From positions 1 through 34,008 of the forward strand of contig JASJDU010000009.1 of the NCBI GenBank assembly GCA_030065015.1: DNA of 34,008 bases, read 5' to 3'. This document shows positions 1 through 8,220 of the stretch, piece by piece (within the stretch, counting starts at the first letter, position 1; every line of letters begins with the position of its first letter). Source of the DNA: Candidatus Caenarcanales bacterium (GTDB lineage Bacteria > Cyanobacteriota > Vampirovibrionia > Caenarcaniphilales > Caenarcanaceae). Made by a program: the position numbers and the translations under genes. Under the pieces are notes generated by a model. It was not told the DNA's origin. It did no database searches and saw only the letters and a program-made list of their open reading frames with translations.

Positions 1-115
1 AGCTCATTTTGGCCTTTGTTTTTTAACACTTCAAATAAACCAATTTGAGCACCCTCTTCTCCTTAACTCTTTTTCATTTTTCTACTAACGGTTGCATTTA
101 ACTTTTGATGTTGCG
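1..115 (-). mobile_element. end of a repeated (probably mobile) element, left window edge
   Basis: Positions 58-115 are the exact reverse complement of 33951-34008 (58 of 58 bases). Read on the minus strand the element starts CGCAACATCAAAAGTTAAAT and runs leftwards out of the window. Positions 1-57 would be more of its interior. In that part one minus-strand frame stays open to the edge (GEEGAQIGLFEVLKNKGQNE) after a TAA, with no ATG visible. Sequence flanking the CGCAAC terminus differs between copies, as expected at an element boundary. The identity is seen directly; that this is an insertion sequence is inferred, since no transposase can be read here. Confidence 0.55.
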
Positions 116-186
116 TTTAAAATTGTATTATCAGTAAATAAACTTACTTATTAATTTTACTTTTTAAATATTTCGTATTTTATAGT

Positions 187-201
187 CTACTTATTGCTTC
201 T
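187..201 (+). promoter_or_regulatory. 15-base leader motif shared with the gene at 27430
   Basis: CTACTTATTGCTTCT here matches CTACATATTGCTTCT at 27395-27409 in 14 of 15 positions. Both lie directly upstream of plus-strand genes for unrecognised proteins. Here the motif runs into the TTG used as start; there it ends 20 bases before the TTG. It could be a promoter or leader element, or a translation signal. Function is unknown. Confidence 0.3.
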
Positions 202-2036
202 TGAGACATGTGAAAATTCAACTGATTCAAAATAATGAAAGAAGTAAGTTACTTTTTCATTCACCACAAACTTCTGTTAAAACCTTTAATCGAGCCAGTT
301 CATCAGGTGGATTTACTAATACAGACAATTCTGCATCGAACGTTTATACTGGCGATCCTTCTCAATCTTATATAACATCAACCGTTGATCCGGATAATGC
401 TGACAAGGATAATCTGATTAAAACATTTGGTGCATTTGTTTTGCTAGCTATTGCAGGAGGAATTGTGGCTTTCACAAAGAATCCCATAAGTAACCATTTC
501 CGTAAGAATTCAGAAGGTAATAGTCAATTAAGACCAGATAAGAATGAAACTCAAAACAAAATTAACGTAGATCCACTTAGACAAAAATCTGAAAATGAAT
601 TAGAAACACCATCAGGTACCGGGGAAAGTGAAGAAGAACAAGAAACAAAGCCTCCAGTTAATCCACTGAATCCTCAACCTGAAAATACAGTGGGTGAAGA
701 TTCTCCTCTTGGAAATGGTTTTGGTGTTGAAAATAATAATAACGATACGTCAGCGACAGAAGTTGAATCCACTAACTCAGAAGATCTTAAAAGTGAGGAT
801 CTGGAAATTTCTCAGTCTCAATTTGTTCAAGAATTTCAAAAAGACGTTGAAGCTATAACTCTTCCTAGTGATATTGAGCTAAAAGACCAAGACATTAATG
901 TTGTCTACTACCAATACCATCCTGGAAGAGTAAAAGGATGGGGCAAAGGTAATTCTGCACCTGAAGACAATGATGATTTCTTGGATGTAAGAATAAGCAA
1001 TCTGTATAGGCCGTCTAAATTAGAACTAATTGACATACTAGACAAACAAAAGAAAGAGTTTACTCTTAGAGAGGGTAATGTTATTTATAAAATAATACCT
1101 ACAAATCACTCTGATACTTTTTTGGTCGGTATAAACCAATGTATTTATGATGGTAATAGGCCTGGTTTTAGAACAGTCTCACTTATTATTAAAGGAGAAA
1201 ATAAAGCTAAAAAAGTAGCAATTGCGCTCTCGAACTCAATTGCTTACGATGGTGACGATGATTCTTTTAAAGATAACAAAAATCTTTTTCTTCAAACACT
1301 TTCAGAGGCTCTCAATAAATTCAATTGGAGATCTTCCAGCAACACAATCGTAGTTCCCTCAGGCCAAGGCAATCCAAAAATCCTAGCTGCGCTTGGTATA
1401 AATAGCAATATCGATACATCAGAAAAATCTGCACCGGAAATAACCCCACAAAACGATGCTCATAGCACTCCCAATGAACATTTAAATAATTCACCTTTAG
1501 TAAGAGAGCTTCCTCAGTCTAACGAAATAGTTCAGATACCAGAGAACTTGAAAATTGACTCTAATCAGAAAATAAATATTGTTTACTACTTTTTTAACCT
1601 CGGCAGAGTGAAAAATGGTCTAGGGGGAGCAGCCTATGGAACAGAAGAGCAAAATGATCCTGTTGTATTTGCTTCTGGTGTGAATGTCTATTATGTAAAT
1701 AGCAAATTTGCAGGCTTAAAGAGGTTGTCCCCATCAGCTCTCAGCAATAATGGGATTACAGAAGGTATTGTAGGTTACCAAATATATCCTACAAATAAGT
1801 CTAATACCTATTACATACGAATAAACCAAGAAGTCTATGATGGAGGCAATCGCCCTGGAAGAAGAACAATAGTTGCACTTGTTGAAGGAGAAGCATTAGC
1901 AAAAGAAGTAGCAACGAGTTTATCAAATGCTATTGCTTTTACGGTGGGTAATGATCCTTTTATTGACAGTAAAACAAGCTTTACGAATCGGATAAAGGAA
2001 ACTTTAGAATCCTTTGGTTGGACAGCACCTCGGTAA
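201..2036 (+). CDS. membrane-anchored protein with a tandemly duplicated unknown domain
   Basis: I do not recognise this family. The 611-residue product has a basic N terminus and one predicted membrane helix at about 75-92 (GAFVLLAIAGGIVAF). A long acidic, Asn/Glu/Pro-rich linker follows, to about 220. Two related domains come next, at about 221-377 and 446-608. They share VVYY/IVYY, GRVK, a PTN-S-T segment, INQ-x-x-YDG-x-NRPG-x-RT and LSN-x-IA, in the same order and spacing. A single anchor with a flexible stalk suggests surface display or attachment. The start is uncertain: TTG 201 or GTG 210 (an in-frame TAG at 183 rules out anything further upstream), and no clear ribosome binding site is visible. 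The gene is monocistronic and converges on the GH10-like gene at 2057. Confidence 0.75.
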   Translation: MRHVKIQLIQNNERSKLLFHSPQTSVKTFNRASSSGGFTNTDNSASNVYTGDPSQSYITSTVDPDNADKDNLIKTFGAFVLLAIAGGIVAFTKNPISNHFRKNSEGNSQLRPDKNETQNKINVDPLRQKSENELETPSGTGESEEEQETKPPVNPLNPQPENTVGEDSPLGNGFGVENNNNDTSATEVESTNSEDLKSEDLEISQSQFVQEFQKDVEAITLPSDIELKDQDINVVYYQYHPGRVKGWGKGNSAPEDNDDFLDVRISNLYRPSKLELIDILDKQKKEFTLREGNVIYKIIPTNHSDTFLVGINQCIYDGNRPGFRTVSLIIKGENKAKKVAIALSNSIAYDGDDDSFKDNKNLFLQTLSEALNKFNWRSSSNTIVVPSGQGNPKILAALGINSNIDTSEKSAPEITPQNDAHSTPNEHLNNSPLVRELPQSNEIVQIPENLKIDSNQKINIVYYFFNLGRVKNGLGGAAYGTEEQNDPVVFASGVNVYYVNSKFAGLKRLSPSALSNNGITEGIVGYQIYPTNKSNTYYIRINQEVYDGGNRPGRRTIVALVEGEALAKEVATSLSNAIAFTVGNDPFIDSKTSFTNRIKETLESFGWTAPR

Positions 2037-2056
2037 AGTTACATGAATAAACTTGA

Positions 2057-3448
2057 TTAGGTAGACAGAGTTAACCCCATAGACTTATATCCATCAACAT
2101 ATACATTGTAGAGAATGTTGTTTCCACTTAAAAATGGATGTTCATTAGGATCAAGCGGAATAGTATCACCGGGTAAGGCATAGTTAGGTTGGCCCGGGTA
2201 AAATTTCTGAAATCTATTATCTAACCATCCTCCTGGTTCAGTTCTATAACCCCAGAGACCAAAAAACTTAATGTCACTACCTTTCAAAGAATCAAAATAA
2301 GCTTGGAGAAACTCTAGTGAAATATTGAGATCTGGACATACAAAATCATGCTCAGATATTCCAAGCCCACCAATACCAAATGCCTTTATAAGAGAAAGAT
2401 AGCGTTGAATTTCTGGATCAACTTGTTCAATTAAGTCTTCTGGTGTCTCAGGATCCTGGGGGATCCAATGAGATTGCATATTAACTAGTATCCTTTGATG
2501 ATTCTCTTTATCTACTCTACTCAAAAGACTAGAAAGGAATTGTAAAAAGGCAATCCTCTTTTCCTCTCTTCCTTTTTGAAGTAAATCTGTTTCACTTATA
2601 TTAATTTCCCCAGGCCACAGTCTCAAAGCTTCGTTAACTACAGAAGCCAATGAATCCATATCTGGGAACAACCCTTTCCCAAGTCCTCTTAGGGGTACTT
2701 CAACATTACTTTGACTCAAGACATCTAGAGGAGTAAAATCATTGCCATTAATTTTAAATGGTGTGTTTAATAATCTTTCTCTTGTTAATCCAGCGAATCT
2801 TCCAGAGCCATCTATTCTAGCGTAGTACAAAGTGCTCATTGCATCTGATATATATCTGGAAGGAATGTCTTCCGGTTTTAAAACCAAAGGCTCATTAATC
2901 AACTCTAAAAAAGGAATTTGAGGCCCCGAAAACTTTTCGACAGTGTTATCTATTTTTTCAATGGCGAATTGAACATAATTAATTAGCTCTTTCTTCAATT
3001 CGCTAACAACGTCTTCTCCAGAGTTTAAGCGATTTATTAAACTACTAAACTTTTCACCCCATTCAGTAGTATTAAGAACTGCTTCGTTGAACCAAAAAAG
3101 TGAATGTGGAGCTATTGGAAGGTTATTCTCTCTTGCAAATTTGAATATATCCTCTAAGGGTTTTCCCAAAGCAAGTCTATACATTTTTGCTGGATTTACT
3201 GATTCCAAATAACGATTGAGTGAGGCAAATATCTCTGCGTTTCTATTGCCTATATCTCCTCTAGGAAAGGCTACCATTGGATTGAAACGATTGCCAGCAG
3301 CTTCTTTTAAGCTAATTTGAGGATATGCTTTTGCTTCATTTGCCCTTGCAGAGGTGCTAGACAATATCTTAGGTAATACTGCAGATGCTCCGAGAAGCTT
3401 TAAAAAATTCCTTCGATTGATATGAGAAGGATTTAGTTTGATTCGCAT
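2057..3448 (-). CDS. Tat-exported GH10-like glycoside hydrolase (paralogue 1)
   Basis: The 463-residue protein starts with a twin-arginine signal (NRRNFLKLLGASAVL), so it is probably exported folded. The body fits the glycoside hydrolase 10 barrel (endo-xylanase family). APHSLFWF stands where GH10 has its GHTLVWH strand. E186 in LINEPL is the likely acid/base and E366 in ISEHDF the likely nucleophile. QSHW and LWGYRTEPGGWL match the substrate-binding His and Trp regions. It is the most divergent of three tandem paralogues and has a longer segment around 200-260. The substrate cannot be told from sequence; a beta-1,4-linked polysaccharide is the family norm. It starts at ATG 3448, and its own 218-base upstream region suggests separate transcription. 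Confidence 0.75.
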   Translation of the reverse strand: MRIKLNPSHINRRNFLKLLGASAVLPKILSSTSARANEAKAYPQISLKEAAGNRFNPMVAFPRGDIGNRNAEIFASLNRYLESVNPAKMYRLALGKPLEDIFKFARENNLPIAPHSLFWFNEAVLNTTEWGEKFSSLINRLNSGEDVVSELKKELINYVQFAIEKIDNTVEKFSGPQIPFLELINEPLVLKPEDIPSRYISDAMSTLYYARIDGSGRFAGLTRERLLNTPFKINGNDFTPLDVLSQSNVEVPLRGLGKGLFPDMDSLASVVNEALRLWPGEINISETDLLQKGREEKRIAFLQFLSSLLSRVDKENHQRILVNMQSHWIPQDPETPEDLIEQVDPEIQRYLSLIKAFGIGGLGISEHDFVCPDLNISLEFLQAYFDSLKGSDIKFFGLWGYRTEPGGWLDNRFQKFYPGQPNYALPGDTIPLDPNEHPFLSGNNILYNVYVDGYKSMGLTLST

Positions 3449-3666
3449 AATTAAAAAGTGGATTAAATAAATTTAAGCTATTGCAGGATGAATATTAATA
3501 GTATTTAATCTTCTTGGCTATGGTATTAACGGAAGAAAAGGCTCTAAGTTAACAATTTACTAACTCAATCAGCTTATTCAATTTAATTTTCAGCCCAATG
3601 TGTTTTCTGCAATTGCTCAAAAACTTTTCAACATTCGGTCCGGTATTCAAACTTTAGTCCAGAAGC

Positions 3667-4947
3667 TCAAACTCCTAGTTGGCTTGAGAGCAATCCTTCA
3701 AAATAAGCTTTATACAAGGGGTTCCTCATTGTGAATTCGGCTGCTGTACCACGCAAATGTCTATAACGAAGATCATTGCTAATATCTCCGGGTAAAGCTT
3801 TATTGCGGGCACCAGCACCGTAGACTTTTTCAAGCTTCTCTTTAATCCAACCTCTGGATGGTGTTTCAAAATGCCAAAAGCAAAACCTTCTGATTCTCGT
3901 TCCTCTTAACGTATTAAAAAACGCATTTATAAACCTAAGTGATTTATCTAAACTATTGCTAAGAAAATCAAACTCTGAGATCTCTACTTCAAATCCCAAT
4001 TCATGAACTTGAGAAATAAAGCCACTAATAATAGACGAATCCAATTGTAAAAGAGCTTCTTCAACGGACATTATAAAATGTGCTTGAAGTCCTATAGTGG
4101 GCAATTTAGAAGTGCCCATTAACTCCTTGAACTTTTTGAGAGTTTTTATGACATATTTTCTTTTTCTGCTAGCTCCCTTATGATCTTTTGGAAGGGTGTT
4201 AACCAAGTTAAGAATAAATTCTATCTTTGGATATCGTTCAGTAGCCTTTTTATAAACTAAAGCAATTGTTTCAATATCTGGAATGAGACCCTTACCATTA
4301 TCAAATCCTCTTATGGGAATACCTTTGTGTCCGAAAGGTATTTCTTCACCATGCAGTACAAGAATCTCGTTAAGGATGTCAATGGATTTTACTGATTCAC
4401 ATTCGGTTACTTTTTTCAGGGCTTTGAAAACATAATCAAGTATAAATTTCCTTTTTTCTTCTCTTGTACCGTTGTATTTAATTTCTTTCATTCTAGGCTC
4501 AGATTCGCTTATGACACCATTGTGATCCCACAGGAGAGCATGTGCAGCAATTTTGTAATTTTTATTACTCAATTCATTGAACCGATCTATAAAATTGCAA
4601 GTTGATACAAAAGAATTGTTTCGTGATTGAAAAAGGCGATTGGATTTAGTCTGATTCTCCATCCTTAAGCCATCCAATTTTTCCAAAAATCTTCTTGCAC
4701 GAATAATAGTGTGTTCTGAAATATCACTTTCGTAAAAAGGATCCAGGTATCCAATTGGAATAGCTGCTAAAACCTCTATCCCTTTTATAGCACTGAATGA
4801 ATTAGTTCCTTTCAATGAAGCTAATACTTCACTCTTACAATCAGCGGTTTCAAAGAAAGCCATAAGTCCCAGCACCCCTGCCGAATACTTCAGGAAGCTT
4901 CTGCGGTTCATTGAAGAAGAATGGGAAATAGTTGATAAGTTTTTCAT
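3667..4947 (-). CDS. Tat-exported GH10-like glycoside hydrolase (paralogue 2)
   Basis: The 426-residue protein has a twin-arginine motif (NRRSFLKYSAGVLGLMAFF) and a GH10-like barrel. AHALLWDHNG corresponds to the GHTLVWH strand. E194 in DILNEIL is the likely acid/base, and E325 in EISEFDF the likely nucleophile. LQAHF and CFWHFETPSRGWI are the later substrate-site strands. It is a close paralogue of the gene at 5118. Around the acid/base (4266-4400) the two genes are about 90 percent identical in DNA, far more than elsewhere. A Cys ends the signal region (ETADC), but Asp before it makes a lipobox unlikely. The upstream box at 4983-5001 is shared with the next paralogue at the same distance from its start. 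Likely extracytoplasmic polysaccharide hydrolysis; substrate unknown. Confidence 0.75.
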   Translation of the reverse strand: MKNLSTISHSSSMNRRSFLKYSAGVLGLMAFFETADCKSEVLASLKGTNSFSAIKGIEVLAAIPIGYLDPFYESDISEHTIIRARRFLEKLDGLRMENQTKSNRLFQSRNNSFVSTCNFIDRFNELSNKNYKIAAHALLWDHNGVISESEPRMKEIKYNGTREEKRKFILDYVFKALKKVTECESVKSIDILNEILVLHGEEIPFGHKGIPIRGFDNGKGLIPDIETIALVYKKATERYPKIEFILNLVNTLPKDHKGASRKRKYVIKTLKKFKELMGTSKLPTIGLQAHFIMSVEEALLQLDSSIISGFISQVHELGFEVEISEFDFLSNSLDKSLRFINAFFNTLRGTRIRRFCFWHFETPSRGWIKEKLEKVYGAGARNKALPGDISNDLRYRHLRGTAAEFTMRNPLYKAYFEGLLSSQLGV

Positions 4948-4982
4948 TAAGAATTATCAAGAAAGAATGACTTAAATACTTA

Positions 4983-5001
4983 AATAAAAAATAGCTTATT
5001 T
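4983..5001 (-). promoter_or_regulatory. box conserved upstream of GH10-like paralogue 2
   Basis: The plus-strand sequence AATAAAAAATAGCTTATTT differs by one base from 6428-6446. Its near edge is 36 bases upstream of the ATG at 4947, exactly as the other copy is from the ATG at 6392. On the minus strand it contains TATTTTTT, a possible weak -10 region. It may be the promoter or a regulator site of this paralogue pair. Confidence 0.4.
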
Positions 5002-5117
5002 CAATAAACTATTTAGTGAAATACGTTTTGAGTCAGGCTTAGTGACTTTTTAATTCAACTTTTGACTGAGAAATTATTCAATTATCTTTCTAAGATTCAA
5101 ATGTTATTTTAAAGATT

Positions 5118-6392
5118 TCAACTTTTTGAACTTGCTAAAGTTAAACCTAGGTAATAAGCTTTATATAAAGGATTTTTCTCTGTAAACTCATCTGTAGTAT
5201 TGTATAAATATCTAAAGTCAGGATGATTAAACGCATCCCCAGGCAGAGCAAGATTTAAACCGTTCTTTTGTCTACCGTAAACTTTTCTGAACTGTTTACT
5301 AAGAAAACCACCAGCCTGGGTTTCAAAACCCCAAAATTCAAATCCTTCAATTTCTCTAAGAGCCTTTAAGAACTTGTTTATGAACTTAACTGATTTATTT
5401 ATATCAATGCTTAAAAAATCAAACTCCGTTATCTTAACCTTAAATCCAAGATCGCGAATTTCTTGAATGAAATTTCTTATAGTTGATTCGTCCACTTGTT
5501 GAATAGCTTCTTTGATGGTCATCAAGAAATGTGCTTGAAGTCCCACAATATCCGGAGCTCCTCCTAAGTCTTGCAACTTTTTGAGAGTTTCAATAACATA
5601 CTTTCTTTTTATCTCTGCGCCCCTGTGATTTTTGAAAAGAGTATTAGCAAAGTTAAGAATAAATTCTGTTTCTGGATATTTCTCTTTAGCAGTTTTGTAA
5701 ATTAAAGCAACTGTTTCAATATCTGGAATGAGACCATCACCATTATCAAATCCTCTTATAGGAATTCCTTTGTGTCCGAATGGTATTTCTTCACCATGTA
5801 GTACAAGAATCTCATTAAGAATATCAACGGATTTTACTGATTTACAGGATAGTATTTTTTCTAAAGCTCTCAAGGCATAATTCAGCACATATTGTTGTCT
5901 TTCTTGAGGTGTACCTATGTTTTTAACCTCTCTCATTCTAGGTTCAGATCCACTTATAACGCCAAGATTGTCCCAAACAAGACCATGTGCATTTAATGAG
6001 TATCGTTGATTACCTTCATTCAATTGGCTCATAAACTTGCAGGTTTCCAAGAACGGATTTTCTGGAATAAAAAGACGATAAGATTTAGCTTCGTTAACCG
6101 TTCCCAAGCCATCCAATAGTTTTAAGAATCTTTGCGCCCTCTGAATTGTAGGCCTGTCAGCCGAGTATTCCCACGATGCACTGAGATGACTTATTGGAAT
6201 AGCTGCTGAAACTTGAATCCCCTTTATATCTCTAAAGGAGCCAATTTGCTCCTGAATAGATGGTTTTGATTGACAACCAGCGATTTTTGATAAAGCAATA
6301 GTTCCTAGGCTTGAATATCCTCCAATTCTCAGAAACTTTCTTCTAGTCATAAAAGAAGAGTTGAAACGAGTTGCTGATGAAACTTTTTGCAT
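5118..6392 (-). CDS. Tat-exported GH10-like glycosidase, probable lipoprotein (paralogue 3)
   Basis: The N terminus combines a twin-arginine motif (MTRRKFLRIGGYSSLG) with a good lipobox (KIAGC), predicting a membrane-anchored lipoprotein. The barrel carries AHGLVWDNLG, the acid/base Glu in DILNEIL (E198 counted from 6404, E194 from 6392), the nucleophile Glu in KITEFDF (E327 or E323), LQAHF and FWGFETQAGGFL, all in GH10 order. An ATG at 6404 would add four residues (MVVF). I prefer 6392 because the conserved upstream box then sits at the same distance as in paralogue 2. Tandem duplication with paralogue 2 is clear. Of the three, only this one seems lipid-anchored, so the set may be split between free and tethered enzymes. 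Confidence 0.75.
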   Translation of the reverse strand: MQKVSSATRFNSSFMTRRKFLRIGGYSSLGTIALSKIAGCQSKPSIQEQIGSFRDIKGIQVSAAIPISHLSASWEYSADRPTIQRAQRFLKLLDGLGTVNEAKSYRLFIPENPFLETCKFMSQLNEGNQRYSLNAHGLVWDNLGVISGSEPRMREVKNIGTPQERQQYVLNYALRALEKILSCKSVKSVDILNEILVLHGEEIPFGHKGIPIRGFDNGDGLIPDIETVALIYKTAKEKYPETEFILNFANTLFKNHRGAEIKRKYVIETLKKLQDLGGAPDIVGLQAHFLMTIKEAIQQVDESTIRNFIQEIRDLGFKVKITEFDFLSIDINKSVKFINKFLKALREIEGFEFWGFETQAGGFLSKQFRKVYGRQKNGLNLALPGDAFNHPDFRYLYNTTDEFTEKNPLYKAYYLGLTLASSKS

Positions 6393-6427
6393 AAAAACCA
6401 CCAAAGTAAAGCGTAAATAAGACCTTG

Positions 6428-6446
6428 AATAAAAAATAGCTCATTT
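6428..6446 (-). promoter_or_regulatory. box conserved upstream of GH10-like paralogue 3
   Basis: AATAAAAAATAGCTCATTT on the plus strand matches the box at 4983-5001 in 18 of 19 bases, although the surrounding intergenic DNA is otherwise different. Preservation at a fixed distance from the start codon suggests a functional site, not simply residue of the duplication. Confidence 0.4.
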
Positions 6447-6472
6447 AAATGGTTGGCTTAAATATTTTTTAG

Positions 6473-6925
6473 TTAAGAAATGGTTATTCTTTCTGACTTG
6501 TGAAACTCAACTTCCGGTTGAGAAATTCTGTACAAAGCATTGATTATCTTCTCATCGGAAATAATTACTTTTACTTTGTCAGGCCCCCACTCCATTTCAA
6601 TATAGAAAGCATTATCTTCGTAGTTTTCTTTTACATTAATTTCTTGCCAAGGTATTAACAAGGATTTGTTCAGTAACAATTTAAAAGGAAAACCCAAGCT
6701 CACAAAAATACCCTCAGGATAAATTCCAAGCTTAATATTGTTTTGAAAATACATGGACCCGATCTTTGCTTGAGACTGGAAAGTTTGTTTTACAAAACGC
6801 TCTTCAATTAAAAAGTAATTTGATAACTTGTGAAATCCGGACAACCATAGAATGAGCAAAATAATGGAGAAGAGAGAAATTAGAAACCAGATTGGAAACA
6901 CAAAAAGGAAAATAAAAATTTCCAC
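6473..6925 (-). CDS. small membrane-anchored protein, unknown
   Basis: The 150-residue product has a long hydrophobic N terminus (about 2-32), one or two membrane helices. A soluble beta-rich tail of about 110 residues follows (for example KVKVIISDEKIINALYRI). I do not recognise a family. It uses a GTG start and begins 7 bases after the stop of the methyltransferase-like gene at 6933, so the two are probably co-transcribed. It could be an accessory subunit of that membrane enzyme; this rests only on the neighbourhood. Confidence 0.6.
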   Translation of the reverse strand: MEIFIFLFVFPIWFLISLFSIILLILWLSGFHKLSNYFLIEERFVKQTFQSQAKIGSMYFQNNIKLGIYPEGIFVSLGFPFKLLLNKSLLIPWQEINVKENYEDNAFYIEMEWGPDKVKVIISDEKIINALYRISQPEVEFHKSERITIS

Positions 6926-6932
6926 AAATCTA

Positions 6933-8030
6933 TTAAATTACAAATGGAATATAGCGATATTTTACTCTTCGGCAATATTCCTTGTATTCTGTATATCTAA
7001 ATAAATGCCTCTCTTCGGATAAAGCTCTTTGGTGATAAATCCAGGTCCAAACAACTGCGCTAACAATATTCCATCCCACTAAAACTGCAACATTTTTAAA
7101 ATCAGTTATAGAGCTAATTTGTAAACAAGTCCATGCAATGGTACCAACCCACCAAGACATTGTTTTAAAAGCATAAGCTGGATGTCGCACAAAAGAATAA
7201 GGCCCTGAATCGCATAAACCCCGATACTGCAAATGTCCAGCTCTAAGACCTAAAGCTAAAGATGCCCATACGTAAATGGAAATTAAACTGAGAGAAATCC
7301 AAGCCCACCAACCTGTATAGTCGCTGTGCTGAAAAGGAAAAATTTGGCCAATAGATTCATTGAAAGGCGGATAACAGATTAAACAAAAGAACCAGCCAAC
7401 AAACGTTGTATCCACTGAACGAGTTCTAAAGTTTCCAAAATTTAGTAAATAAGCCAATGCAAAAGGTAAAACATCAAAGAAATAAAGCAACTTTAAAATC
7501 TTTGTAGGTTCCGAAATCTGCATCAAAAAAGAGTTGTATCCATTTGGTAATTCAATTGTTGTTAAATGGATAACAAAGGTATTGAGCATTAGCGGCAAAT
7601 AAAAAATTCTCAAAACTAAAAACAAAAGTGAAAACTTTAATTCTTCTGGAATTGATATTTGATGCTTGTTCTTTAATATAGAAGCTATGAATTTGAAAAA
7701 TTCAACTGAGTTTGACTTCGATTGAACGTATTTTTCTTTGAAAAAGGAAGCAAAAAGTGCTTCCCAAACCAATCCTAAAAAGCAGTAAACAAAGGAACAA
7801 TTCCAAAGAATATTTTTTGTATCTGCCGTAATGAGATCCTGAAATAAAGGACAAACTGACCATAAACAAGCCCCCAAGAACCAAGTTGAGGATAGCGTAG
7901 ACCAACGTATAAAAATTAATTTTAATAATTCTCTGTTTAAAACAACGCTCTCATTCGAAGTACCAATGAGGTTCTTAGAAGAATCTTTTAAAGAAATGTC
8001 ATTTAAAATTGGGTTGGACAATTTAGACAA
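6933..8030 (-). CDS. ICMT/PEMT-family integral membrane methyltransferase-like protein
   Basis: The 365-residue protein is strongly hydrophobic with many predicted membrane helices. The C-terminal quarter has the isoprenylcysteine carboxyl methyltransferase / phospholipid methyltransferase pattern: GPYSFVRHPAYAFKTMSWWV, with the RHPxY cofactor-binding motif, then a hydrophobic helix and EERHLFRYTEYKEYCRRVKYRYIP, read as E-x-x-L-x-x-x-x-x-Y-x-x-Y-x-x-x-V-x-x-R-x-x-P. Such enzymes use S-adenosylmethionine at the membrane. The N-terminal 200 residues are longer than in simple ICMT proteins and carry extra helices. The substrate cannot be assigned; a lipid or a small hydrophobic molecule is possible. 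The start is TTG 8030, with no nearby ATG. First gene of a two-gene unit with 6473-6925. Confidence 0.65.
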   Translation of the reverse strand: MSKLSNPILNDISLKDSSKNLIGTSNESVVLNRELLKLIFIRWSTLSSTWFLGACLWSVCPLFQDLITADTKNILWNCSFVYCFLGLVWEALFASFFKEKYVQSKSNSVEFFKFIASILKNKHQISIPEELKFSLLFLVLRIFYLPLMLNTFVIHLTTIELPNGYNSFLMQISEPTKILKLLYFFDVLPFALAYLLNFGNFRTRSVDTTFVGWFFCLICYPPFNESIGQIFPFQHSDYTGWWAWISLSLISIYVWASLALGLRAGHLQYRGLCDSGPYSFVRHPAYAFKTMSWWVGTIAWTCLQISSITDFKNVAVLVGWNIVSAVVWTWIYHQRALSEERHLFRYTEYKEYCRRVKYRYIPFVI

Positions 8031-8093
8031 AAAAATTAGTTCGTTATTCTCTTTAATACCCAGAAGTTGTATCTAGATTAACTAGTAACCCCT

Positions 8094-8119
8094 AGCTTAT
8101 GAAGTTTTTCTCATAAGCT
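8094..8119. terminator. hairpin after the Cys-rich gene
   Basis: AGCTTATGA pairs perfectly with TCATAAGCT around an 8-base loop. It lies about 100 bases past the stop of the minus-strand gene at 8221 and before the start of the next minus-strand gene. No T-run follows on either strand, so it is at best a weak or factor-assisted terminator, or an mRNA-protecting stem. Confidence 0.35.
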
Positions 8120-8220
8120 CTACTTAAAACTAACCTCTGAAACGAGCTCCTGAAATACTTTGTGAAACTAATTGCCTAATGTGTTTGTTTTTATGCAACT
8201 TACACTAAGCAACTTACTAA

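Noticed and set aside
4900-4947. Lipoprotein signal in GH10-like paralogue 2 (ETADC)
   Set aside because: Asp at the position before Cys does not fit the lipobox; only paralogue 3 has a good one.
8094-8119. Strong intrinsic terminator
   Set aside because: The stem is perfect but there is no T-run; kept only as a low-confidence hairpin.
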